A stretch of 6,574 nt of DNA, from the NCBI GenBank assembly GCA_003235605.1, contig QJVU01000539.1, forward strand, positions 1-6,574. The letters run 5' to 3'. The position numbers were made by a program, and so were the translations under genes. A model generated the notes under the pieces. The model was not told the DNA's origin. It saw only the letters and a program-made list of their open reading frames with translations, and searched no databases. The stretch comes from Planctomycetota bacterium. GTDB lineage: Bacteria; Planctomycetota; UBA1135; UBA2386. This document shows, piece after piece, positions 1 to 6,154 of the stretch; position 1 is the stretch's first letter, and the number at the start of each line of letters is the position of its first letter.

Positions 1-638
1 GGGAGTTCGCGCCAGGGATCCACTCGATCCTGATCGATCCCAGCGATTCGAATCGCGTGCTGGTCGGGGTCTCCACCGCCGGCGTTCTCGCGACCACGGA
101 CGGCGGCAAGACCTGGCAGAGCCGCAACAAGGGCCTGCTCATGGACTATCTGCCGGACCCCACCGCCGAGTGGGGGCACGACCCGCACTATGTGGCCCTG
201 TGTCCAGGGCAGCCCGATCACATCTGGCAGCAGAACCACTGTGGCGTGTTCTATAGCTCGGATGGGGCCGCGACCTGGCGAAAGGTCAGCAAGCCCGACG
301 ACGGGGTGCACTTCGGATTCCCGGTTGCGGTCGATGCAGCGGACGGAAGGGTAGCGTGGTTGGTACCGGGCAAGGCCGACATGCAACGCATGGCGATCGA
401 TGGCGGCCTGTTTGTTGCGAGGACCCAAGACGGCGGCGAGACATGGGAGCAGCTGCGCGAGGGACTGCCGCAAGAGAACGCCTTTGACGTGATCTATCGC
501 CACGCACTGGCCAACAGCCACGATCGGCTGGCGTTTGGAAGCACCACGGGGAACCTCTACGTCAGTGAGGACCGTGGCGAGAGCTGGTGGACAGTGGCCA
601 ACAACCTGCCACCGATCTACAGCGTTCGCTTCGCCTAG
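1..638 (+). CDS. BNR/Asp-box repeat beta-propeller protein, 3' part (5' end outside window)
   Basis: The reading frame is open from base 3 and runs to TAG at 636-638, giving 211 visible residues. The GTG at 57 lies inside the frame and in-frame coding sequence (EFAPGIHSILIDP...) precedes it, so the true start is upstream of the window. Four Asp-boxes with the S/T-x-D-x-G-x-T/S-W pattern are visible: TDGGKTW (about 96-116), SDGAATW (about 258-278), QDGGETW (about 426-446) and EDRGESW (about 567-587). Asp-boxes mark beta-hairpins in sialidase-like, sortilin-like and YCF48-like propellers. The spacing fits successive blades, and the last box lies close to the C terminus, as expected for a final blade. 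Catalytic residues of a true sialidase cannot be judged from this part, so an enzymatic role is unproven; many such proteins are exported and of unknown function. It converges on the ligase gene, 29 bases away. Confidence 0.85.
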   Translation, partial: EFAPGIHSILIDPSDSNRVLVGVSTAGVLATTDGGKTWQSRNKGLLMDYLPDPTAEWGHDPHYVALCPGQPDHIWQQNHCGVFYSSDGAATWRKVSKPDDGVHFGFPVAVDAADGRVAWLVPGKADMQRMAIDGGLFVARTQDGGETWEQLREGLPQENAFDVIYRHALANSHDRLAFGSTTGNLYVSEDRGESWWTVANNLPPIYSVRFA

Positions 639-662
639 CCGTCCCGCTTCCCCGGAAACGGC
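638..662. terminator. Weak stem-loop between convergent genes, possible bidirectional terminator
   Basis: GCCGT (638-642) can pair with ACGGC (658-662), and an inner CCG (644-646) can pair with CGG (653-655). The result is an interrupted stem in the short gap between the propeller gene and the ligase gene. Neither strand has a run of T after the stem, so this would be at best a non-canonical terminator. Confidence 0.22.
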
Positions 663-667
663 GTGCC

Positions 668-2218
668 CTAGGCCATGCGCCGGCCTCGGTGGATGCGCCG
701 CACCGCCGCCACCGTATCGGCCTGGTCCGCGGCCTTGTCGCCCCGGTAGCGCTTCACGCGGGCGAAGCGGAGCGCCATGCCAGCAGGATAGTGCGGGCTC
801 CCCTGTACTCCATCGAACGCCACCTCCACCACCAGTTCCGGCCGCACCCAGACCACGTGCTGGTCCCTGGACACCTCGAGCTCCTGGAGCCTTGCGGTCT
901 GCCAGGCCAGCATCTCGTCCGTCAGGCCCTTGAAGGTCTTGCCCAGCATGACGAACCCGTCCCCGCCGGGGTCGCGGGCCCCCAGGTGCAGGTTGCTCAG
1001 CCAACCCTGGCGCCGTCCGCTGCCCCACTCCGCCGCCAACACCACCAGGTCCAGGGTGTGGGATGGCTTGACCTTGAGCCAGCCTCCGCCCCTGCGGCCC
1101 GCTTCGTAGACGGCATCGGAGGACTTCGCCATGATCCCTTCGTGGCCTCGCTCCAAGGCGCTGGCCAGGAACGCATCGGCCGCAGCAGAGGCGTCCGCCC
1201 CGTGGATCTCCAGGCGCGGCACGACGAGTTCAGGTGGGAGGACCTCGGAGACGAGTCCGATGCGCTGCCCAGCCCCGAGGTCGATCAGGTCTTGACCGTC
1301 GAGGTGCAGAACATCGAAGAAGAAGGGAACGATCGGAATCTGCGCGCGCAGGCGATCGACGTCCAGGCGACGTCCGAACCGGCGCATCGTCACCTGGAAG
1401 GGCCGCGGCCGGCCATCGGCATCCATGGCAATGGTCTCGCCGTCCAGGACCAGGCGTTCCGCTGGCAGCCTGCGCACCGCTTCCACGATCTCGGGGACGG
1501 CGGTGGTCACGTCGTTGAGTCGCCGCGTATAGACGGCAATCCTGTCGCCATCGCGGTGGACCTGGATGCGGGCTCCGTCGAGCTTCCACTCGAGAAAGGC
1601 GTGGTCGAGCTTGCGCAGGGCCTCATCGAGGTCCCCGGCAGTCTGGGCCAGCATCGGCTGAACAGGCCGGAACAGCTCCAGGGAAAACCGGCCGAGGCCC
1701 GCGCTGCCGGCGGTCAGGGCAGCTGCAGCGACCGCGCCCATATCCCCACTCAACATCGCCGCCCGCCGCACGAGGGGCCGTGCCACGTCCGCGGCGCGGG
1801 CTATGCCCTCGAGCACAACGCCCTCCAGGGCACCCTGTCGCAGCTCTCCGACCAGAAACCGCCCGAGGAACCTCTGCTCGGCGGCCGTCGCCCGAGCCAG
1901 CAGTTCCCTCAGGACCTGTTGCCGCGATGCCTTGGAGCCCGGGCCCTGGCGCTCCTTGATCTCCGACAACGCCGCGTCCACCTGGAGGATCGCCAGCACC
2001 GGCTCGCTGACTGGCTGCGCCGACACCTCGCGGAGCGTCCGGTAACCGAGTCCGATCTTGCCCTGTCGTGGCGCACCCGACAGGAACGCAACCGCGGGCG
2101 CCAGCTCTTCCGGTTCGAGGCGCCGGAGGCATTCGGCGATGCAGTCAACCTTGGCCTTGCGAGAGCGGGTTTCCGCCACGCGGCCGGAGGTCTCGACGAC
2201 GAGAACAAAGCGGGTCAC
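668..2218 (-). CDS. ATP-dependent DNA ligase (LigB-like, archaeal/actinobacterial type)
   Basis: This 516-residue protein seals nicks through a lysyl-AMP intermediate. The nucleotidyltransferase motifs appear in order: motif I EWKLDG with the adenylated lysine at about K212, motif Ia YTRRLNDVT (230-238), motif III VLDGE (258-261), motif IIIa FFDVLHLDG (300-308), motif IV EGIMAK (360-365) and motif V WLKVKP (380-385). The C-terminal OB-fold ends with the motif VI-like stretch RFARVKRYRGDKAADQADT (from about 484). The first 200 residues match the alpha-helical DNA-binding domain of this family. The GTG at 2218 is chosen because the protein then begins VTRFVLVVETSGRVAETRSRKAK, like family members. 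The frame stays open to 2311 but the extra 31 residues look non-conserved. A GGAA close upstream is only a weak ribosome site. No Ku, LigD polymerase or phosphoesterase domain is visible in the protein or beside it, so a general accessory repair ligase is likelier than a dedicated end-joining enzyme. Confidence 0.92.
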   Translation of the reverse strand: MTRFVLVVETSGRVAETRSRKAKVDCIAECLRRLEPEELAPAVAFLSGAPRQGKIGLGYRTLREVSAQPVSEPVLAILQVDAALSEIKERQGPGSKASRQQVLRELLARATAAEQRFLGRFLVGELRQGALEGVVLEGIARAADVARPLVRRAAMLSGDMGAVAAAALTAGSAGLGRFSLELFRPVQPMLAQTAGDLDEALRKLDHAFLEWKLDGARIQVHRDGDRIAVYTRRLNDVTTAVPEIVEAVRRLPAERLVLDGETIAMDADGRPRPFQVTMRRFGRRLDVDRLRAQIPIVPFFFDVLHLDGQDLIDLGAGQRIGLVSEVLPPELVVPRLEIHGADASAAADAFLASALERGHEGIMAKSSDAVYEAGRRGGGWLKVKPSHTLDLVVLAAEWGSGRRQGWLSNLHLGARDPGGDGFVMLGKTFKGLTDEMLAWQTARLQELEVSRDQHVVWVRPELVVEVAFDGVQGSPHYPAGMALRFARVKRYRGDKAADQADTVAAVRRIHRGRRMA

Positions 2219-2232
2219 GGTTCCGATGGCGG

Positions 2233-2238
2233 ATTCTA
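2233..2238 (-). promoter_or_regulatory. Possible -10 element (TAGAAT) for the ligase gene
   Basis: Read on the minus strand, TAGAAT lies 15 to 20 bases upstream of the ligase GTG. A transcript from it would have almost no leader, which fits the weak Shine-Dalgarno sequence there. No convincing -35 box was found at 16-18 bases, so the ligase could equally be read through from egtB across the 115-base gap. Confidence 0.2.
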
Positions 2239-2333
2239 GCCGTAGGCAGGACGCGTACCTTGACTCCTTGTTGACGTTGGCAGCGGCCGTCCGCCAGGCC
2301 GTCGATCGCAAGCACCGGCAACGGCAGTCGTGT

Positions 2334-3665
2334 CTACCTGGCGAGCCTCACGCCAGCGAACATCCAGCGCTGGTGCGGATAATAGAAGTTGCGATAGGTC
2401 CGTCTCATGTGACTCTCCGGCGTGACGCAGGAGCCACCGCGCAGGACCATCTGGTTGACCATGAACTTGCCGTTGTACTCGCCAAGGGACCCTGCGAAGG
2501 GTTCGTAGCCGGGGTACGGGGCGTAGGAACTCGAGGTCCACTCCCAGACGTCTCCGAACAGCTGTGCGAGCTGGCCCCTCGTGGAGGAGCCTAGCGGCTG
2601 CGGGTGGAAGTCAGCAGACTCGAGGAACGTCCCGGCTATCTCATGTCCCCGCGCGGCGTGCTCCCATTCGAACTCGGTGGGAAGACGGCAGCCCGCCCAT
2701 CTAGCGAAGGCATCGGCTTCGTAGTAGCTGACGTGACAGACCGGCTCCTGTGGGTCCACAGGCCGGAGACCGCCGAGAGTCATGACCTGCCAACTGTCGT
2801 CGCCTTCGCGGCTGCCGCCGCCGTCATTGCCGGCCTGCCAGTAGAGCGGTGCGCGCCAACCTTCGCGCTGCACGCGCTCCCAACCATCGGCTAGCCACAG
2901 CTCGGGGCGCTCGTATCCCCCCTCCTGCATGAACGCCTGGTACTCCTCCGCGGTCGTGAGCCTCACCGCGAGCTCGAACGGCTCGAGGAAAACCGTGTGC
3001 CTCGGCTTCTCGTTGTCGAACGCAAACTCGTTGCTGGATGAGCCCACCTCGACCTGGCCACCCTCATGAGGAGTCCAAGTCATCGCTGTGCCGGCTGGGT
3101 CGCCACGGCGCGGGGCGCTGTAGTACGTCGGGCGGAGTGGGTTCCGAGCAAACACGTTCTTGATGTCCATGAGCAGCAACTCCTGGTGCTGCTGCTCGTG
3201 CTGCAATCCGACTGCAACGACAGGAGTGATGCTCTCCAGGACCTCGTCCGAGCCTCCTGCAACGAGGTCGGTGATGGCCTCGTCCACGTGCTGGCGATAC
3301 GCACGCACCTCCTCCACAGTCGGTCGCGATAGAAGACCGCGTCCATCTCGGGGGTACGGATCTCCTATCGATTGATAGTAGGAGTTGAATAGAGCGTGGT
3401 AGCGATCATCGAAGGGTGCGTACGAGCTCCTGCTCCGCGCAAGCACGAACGCCTCGAAGAACCAGGTGACGTGGGCCAGATGCCACTTCGTCGGGCTGAC
3501 GTCGGGCATCGTCTGGACAACCATGTCCTCGGGCTCGAGCGGCTCGCACAACGCCATGGTGGTTGCGCGCACCTTTCCGTAGCTGCGGAGCAGCTCGTCG
3601 CGCCCCTGCGTTCTCTTCTGAGAGATCGTCGTGGTGTTGAAGCTCGCCATTGAGATAGTCTGCAC
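2334..3665 (-). CDS. egtB: Hercynine oxygenase / ergothioneine sulfoxide synthase EgtB
   Basis: EgtB is an O2- and Fe(II)-dependent cytoplasmic enzyme. It joins a thiol (cysteine or gamma-glutamylcysteine, depending on subtype) to the imidazole of hercynine, forming the sulfoxide precursor of ergothioneine. The 443 residues show an N-terminal DinB-type helical domain (about 20-175) and a C-terminal formylglycine-generating-enzyme-like domain (about 200-443). Candidate iron ligands are H62 or H65 in WHLAHVTWFFE, and H156 and H160 in HEQQHQE. Family-typical blocks follow: HVSYYEADAFARWAGCRLPTEFEWE (311-335), FGDVWEWTSS (370-379), YNGKFMVNQMVLRGGS (397-412) and the RTYRNFYYP C terminus. The GTG at 3665 is preferred because GGGAG stands 7 bases before it; the ATG at 3650 lacks such a site. 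A Gly/Asp-rich stretch at 278-290 looks like a small insertion. No egtD, egtA, egtC or egtE is visible nearby. A related C-S or C-Se bond-forming homologue (for example SenA) cannot be fully excluded. Confidence 0.93.
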   Translation of the reverse strand: MQTISMASFNTTTISQKRTQGRDELLRSYGKVRATTMALCEPLEPEDMVVQTMPDVSPTKWHLAHVTWFFEAFVLARSRSSYAPFDDRYHALFNSYYQSIGDPYPRDGRGLLSRPTVEEVRAYRQHVDEAITDLVAGGSDEVLESITPVVAVGLQHEQQHQELLLMDIKNVFARNPLRPTYYSAPRRGDPAGTAMTWTPHEGGQVEVGSSSNEFAFDNEKPRHTVFLEPFELAVRLTTAEEYQAFMQEGGYERPELWLADGWERVQREGWRAPLYWQAGNDGGGSREGDDSWQVMTLGGLRPVDPQEPVCHVSYYEADAFARWAGCRLPTEFEWEHAARGHEIAGTFLESADFHPQPLGSSTRGQLAQLFGDVWEWTSSSYAPYPGYEPFAGSLGEYNGKFMVNQMVLRGGSCVTPESHMRRTYRNFYYPHQRWMFAGVRLAR

Positions 3666-3672
3666 GTTTGTG

Positions 3673-3677
3673 CTCCC
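3673..3677 (-). promoter_or_regulatory. Ribosome binding site of egtB, supporting the GTG start
   Basis: Read on the minus strand this is GGGAG, followed by 7 bases and then the GTG at 3665. It favours the GTG over the in-frame ATG five codons later. Confidence 0.6.
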
Positions 3678-3693
3678 AGGTCCAGGAGATCAG

Positions 3694-3730
3694 CATGCAA
3701 GCCCAGGTCTTTCAGATTCCACGTTGCATG
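3694..3730. repeat. Inverted repeat CATGCAA ... TTGCATG, possible operator
   Basis: CATGCAA (3694-3700) and its exact complement TTGCATG (3724-3730) are separated by 23 bases, so the arm centres are 30 bases apart, close to three helical turns. That geometry would put two half-sites on the same DNA face. The left arm lies about 30 bases upstream of the egtB start, and the repeat sits nearer egtB than the importer. Whether a protein binds here is unknown. Confidence 0.35.
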
Positions 3731-3748
3731 AACCGTGGTCCGACCGGG

Positions 3749-3767
3749 CTCGCCTTCTGCGAGAAGG
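3749..3767 (+). other. Two mutually exclusive hairpins upstream of the importer ATPase gene
   Basis: CTCGC (3749-3753) can pair with GCGAG (3759-3763) around a CTTCT loop. Alternatively CCTTCT (3753-3758) can pair with AGAAGG (3762-3767) around a GCG loop. The two stems use the same bases and cannot form together. They lie 56 bases before the ATPase start and would be in its mRNA leader if transcription starts upstream. In GC-rich DNA short stems arise often by chance. Confidence 0.3.
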
Positions 3768-3822
3768 GCAGGCCCAGCGGATCGGCCACGCGCAGGCACC
3801 GTGAGCTGCTCGAAAGGGGCAC

Positions 3823-4596
3823 ATGATCGAGTTCCAGGGCGTGCAGAAGACGTTCCCGGACCCACACGGCAACAGGGAAGGAATCCACGCTGTCAAGCAT
3901 CTCGATTTGACCGTGCATGACGGCGAAACCCACTGCCTCATCGGCACGAGCGGGTGCGGAAAGACCACGACCCTGAGGATGGTCAACCGTCTGGAGGAGC
4001 CGACACGAGGCTGCATCTTGCTGGGTGGAGAGGCCATCGCCGACCTGGACATCATCCGATTGCGACGCAGGATCGGCTACGTGATCCAGACTGGTGGCCT
4101 GTTTCCCCACATGACGGTAACCAGGAACGTGGGCATCATGTGTGAGCTCGAGGGCTGGAGCAGGGACAAGATCCGGGAGCGGGTGAGCGAGCTGTTGCGC
4201 CTGGTGAACCTGCCCGCCGAGGAGTTTGCCGGTCGCTACCCGGCCGACCTCTCGGGGGGACAGCGGCAGCGTGTGGGAGTCGCTCGGGCCTTGGCACTGG
4301 ACCCCGGCCACCTGCTCATGGACGAACCCTTCGGCGCCCTGGACCCGATCACCCGGACGCAGATACACGACGAGTTTCAGCAGCTCACGAAGGAGGTTCA
4401 CAAGACCATACTGCTGGTCACCCATGACCTGGGTGAGGCATTCAAGCTGGGAGACAGGATCTCCTTGATGCATGAGGGCTCCCTGGTGCAGACGGGGACA
4501 GCAGACGATCTGAAGAACAGACCAGCGTCCTCCCTTGTGGAACAGTTCCTTGCGGGTCATCCGGACGTGGGAGGAGACCAACATGGCAATGTCTAG
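3823..4596 (+). CDS. OpuC/ProV-type ABC transporter ATPase, candidate ergothioneine or betaine importer subunit
   Basis: This 257-residue protein hydrolyses ATP at the inner face of the membrane to drive import through the partner encoded next. All ABC motifs are intact: Walker A GTSGCGKT (41-48), Q-loop at Q89 in VIQTGGLFPHMT, signature LSGGQ (143-147), Walker B LLMDE (164-168), D-loop GALD (171-174) and switch histidine H201. The QTGGLFPHMT stretch is characteristic of the OpuA/OpuC/ProV subfamily for quaternary amines. It is shorter than Bacillus OpuCA because it ends shortly after the catalytic core and has no CBS domains, so the ionic-strength sensing linked to those domains is not expected. 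The ATG at 3823 follows AAAGGGG at short spacing and gives the usual MIEFQGVQKTF opening. The 3' end overlaps the next gene by 14 bases. Ergothioneine specificity is inferred from the divergent egtB; glycine betaine, choline or carnitine remain possible. Confidence 0.93.
   Translation: MIEFQGVQKTFPDPHGNREGIHAVKHLDLTVHDGETHCLIGTSGCGKTTTLRMVNRLEEPTRGCILLGGEAIADLDIIRLRRRIGYVIQTGGLFPHMTVTRNVGIMCELEGWSRDKIRERVSELLRLVNLPAEEFAGRYPADLSGGQRQRVGVARALALDPGHLLMDEPFGALDPITRTQIHDEFQQLTKEVHKTILLVTHDLGEAFKLGDRISLMHEGSLVQTGTADDLKNRPASSLVEQFLAGHPDVGGDQHGNV
4569..4576 (+). promoter_or_regulatory. Strong ribosome binding site of the binding protein-permease gene
   Basis: GGGAGGAG lies inside the end of the ATPase gene, 6 bases before the ATG at 4583. 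It decides the start: the frame is open further upstream to an ATG at 4535, but only the 4583 start has this site and puts the lipoprotein signal at the N terminus. Its position suggests coupled translation of the two subunits. Confidence 0.8.
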
Positions 4597-6154
4597 GGCG
4601 TTTGCCGTTGTCTCGGCCTGTGTCCTGGCCGCCTGCTCCACCGCCGCTCAGAGCGACAGGGCGATCTGCGTGGGTAGCAAGAACTTCACGGAATCGTGCA
4701 TCCTGGCGGAGCTCATGGCACAGATGATCGAGGCTCACACCCAGATCCCGGTGAAGAGGCGGTTCAGCCTGGTAGGAACCAAGATCTGCTGGGCGGCGCT
4801 GCGGGACGGAAAGATCGACCTCTACGCCGACTACACCGGCACCGGGTGGGCGATCATCCTGAAGGAGCAGGGCAAGATCGCCGATCCACTCGAGGCGTTC
4901 CTCCACGTGCGCCGGCGGTTCCACGAGGAGTACTCGATCCGATGGCTGGACCCGTTTGGCCTCAACAACACCTACGCCCTGGCAATGGACGAGGCCAAGG
5001 CCAAAGAGCTCGGTGTCGCCTGCATCTCGGACCTGCTGCCCCACGCCAAGAACCTGCGGGCCGGGTTCAGCATGGAGTTCATGAACCGCGCAGACGGGTA
5101 TCCTGGCCTGGCAAAGGCATATGGCCTGGAGCTGGGGAGCGTCCGCGGCCTCGAGCACGGTCTTGCCTACACGGCGATCCGCTCCGGGAACATCGACCTC
5201 ATAGATGCCTACAGCACCGACGGCAAGCTGCTTCGCTACCATCTGCGGGTCCTGAGAGACGACCGTCACTTCTTCCCACCCTACAACGCCGCCCCGGTCG
5301 TCAGGGAAGACACGTTGCGGGCACACCCGGAGCTCGAGGCCGTGCTGCAGCGACTCGCGTTCCGCCTTCCGGACCACGTCATGCAGGACCTCAACCATGC
5401 GGTCGAAGCCCAGGGACAGACCTTCGCAGCTGTCGCTCGGACCTTCCTGGAGAGCGAGGGTCTGGTCAGCAAGGACATCGGGAGCACACCGCCAGCTGCC
5501 GTCGCGCGACCGGGTTTCTTCCAAGTCATGGGTCAGCGCGCCGGGAAGACCCTGGAGTTGACCATCCAGCACATCGGTTTGACCGTGATTGCAGTCCTGT
5601 TGGCCGCGTTCTTCGCGATCCCAATGGGTATCGCAATCACCAGGCACCAGAGGCTTCGGCAGATCGCTCTGGGAGCAGCAGGAGTCGTGCAGACGATTCC
5701 GAGCCTCGCGCTCCTTGCGTTCATGATCCCTCTTCTGGGCCTGGGCATCGAGGCTGCCATCGCCGCATTGTTCCTCTACGCGGTGCTGCCAATCCTCAGG
5801 AACACCTACACTGGAATCATCGAGGTGGATCCGGACCTTCTGGATGCAGCTCGCGGCATGGGCATGCGCCCCGGGCAGGTCCTCACCCGCGTGCAGCTGC
5901 CCCTGGCAATGCGCACGATAATGGCGGGCATCCGGACCTCGACGGTCATCAGCATTGGTGTGGCCACTCTGGCGGCTTTCATCGGTGCAGGAGGCCTGGG
6001 CGAGCCCATCCTCACAGGCCTCTCTCTGGACGATGCGAACCTCATCCTCACCGGGGCGATCCCCGCGGCGGTCCTGGCAATCCTCGCCGACGTGGGTCTC
6101 GGCCTCCTGGAGCTCATCCTGCAGCCACGGACCCAGTCGGGCCCGGCGCAGTAG
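4583..6154 (+). CDS. Fused substrate-binding lipoprotein and permease of an OpuC-type ABC importer, EgtU-like candidate
   Basis: The 523-residue protein combines two importer subunits. Residues 1-18 form a lipoprotein signal ending in the lipobox LAAC, with the lipidated cysteine at C18. Residues about 27-295 are an OpuAC-type binding domain with GSKNFTES (31-38), LYADYTGTGW (80-89), EFMNRADGYPGL (165-176) and DAYSTDG (208-214), hallmarks of quaternary amine binders. Residues about 326-513 are the permease domain, with hydrophobic segments near 326-352, 361-388, 390-412, 448-472 and 486-513. Its cytoplasmic coupling loop is LLDAARGMGMRPGQVLTRVQLP (about 419-440). With the ATPase this should make a complete importer as a homodimer of each chain. 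In the described EgtUBC the permease comes first and the binding domain last; here the order is reversed. Quaternary amine family membership is firm. The exact ligand is not readable from sequence, and ergothioneine is suggested by the neighbouring egtB. Confidence 0.92.
   Translation: MAMSRAFAVVSACVLAACSTAAQSDRAICVGSKNFTESCILAELMAQMIEAHTQIPVKRRFSLVGTKICWAALRDGKIDLYADYTGTGWAIILKEQGKIADPLEAFLHVRRRFHEEYSIRWLDPFGLNNTYALAMDEAKAKELGVACISDLLPHAKNLRAGFSMEFMNRADGYPGLAKAYGLELGSVRGLEHGLAYTAIRSGNIDLIDAYSTDGKLLRYHLRVLRDDRHFFPPYNAAPVVREDTLRAHPELEAVLQRLAFRLPDHVMQDLNHAVEAQGQTFAAVARTFLESEGLVSKDIGSTPPAAVARPGFFQVMGQRAGKTLELTIQHIGLTVIAVLLAAFFAIPMGIAITRHQRLRQIALGAAGVVQTIPSLALLAFMIPLLGLGIEAAIAALFLYAVLPILRNTYTGIIEVDPDLLDAARGMGMRPGQVLTRVQLPLAMRTIMAGIRTSTVISIGVATLAAFIGAGGLGEPILTGLSLDDANLILTGAIPAAVLAILADVGLGLLELILQPRTQSGPAQ

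Larger units (their letters stand above)
3666..3822. promoter_or_regulatory. Divergent regulatory region between egtB and the ABC importer
   Basis: This 157-base gap separates two genes transcribed away from each other, so it should carry promoters for both. No good -35/-10 pair of the sigma-70 type was found on either strand. The region holds a 7-base inverted repeat (3694-3730), an 8-base direct repeat CCCAGGTC (3675-3682 and 3702-3709), and two overlapping hairpins (3749-3767) on the importer side. Sharing of a regulator by the two transcription units is inferred from the layout. Confidence 0.55.

Noticed and set aside
587..2239. A 550-codon open frame on the plus strand antisense to the ligase gene
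   Set aside because: The translation has no recognisable domain and reflects the codon bias of the GC-rich ligase gene on the other strand, whose catalytic motifs are all present.
2260..2280. TTGACT and TTGACG hexamers on the plus strand resembling -35 boxes
   Set aside because: No gene is transcribed rightward from here; both neighbours are on the minus strand and no -10 box follows at the right distance.
2284..2301. CGGCC/GGCCG stem between egtB and the ligase as an egtB terminator
   Set aside because: The stem is only five pairs with an eight-base loop and no T-run follows on the minus strand.
2219..2311. N-terminal extension of the ligase to a start at 2311
   Set aside because: The extra 31 residues do not resemble the family, and the protein from the GTG at 2218 begins where family members begin.
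3712..4641. A 309-codon minus-strand frame opposite the ATPase gene
   Set aside because: The opposite strand encodes a complete ABC ATPase with every motif intact; this frame shows no domain.
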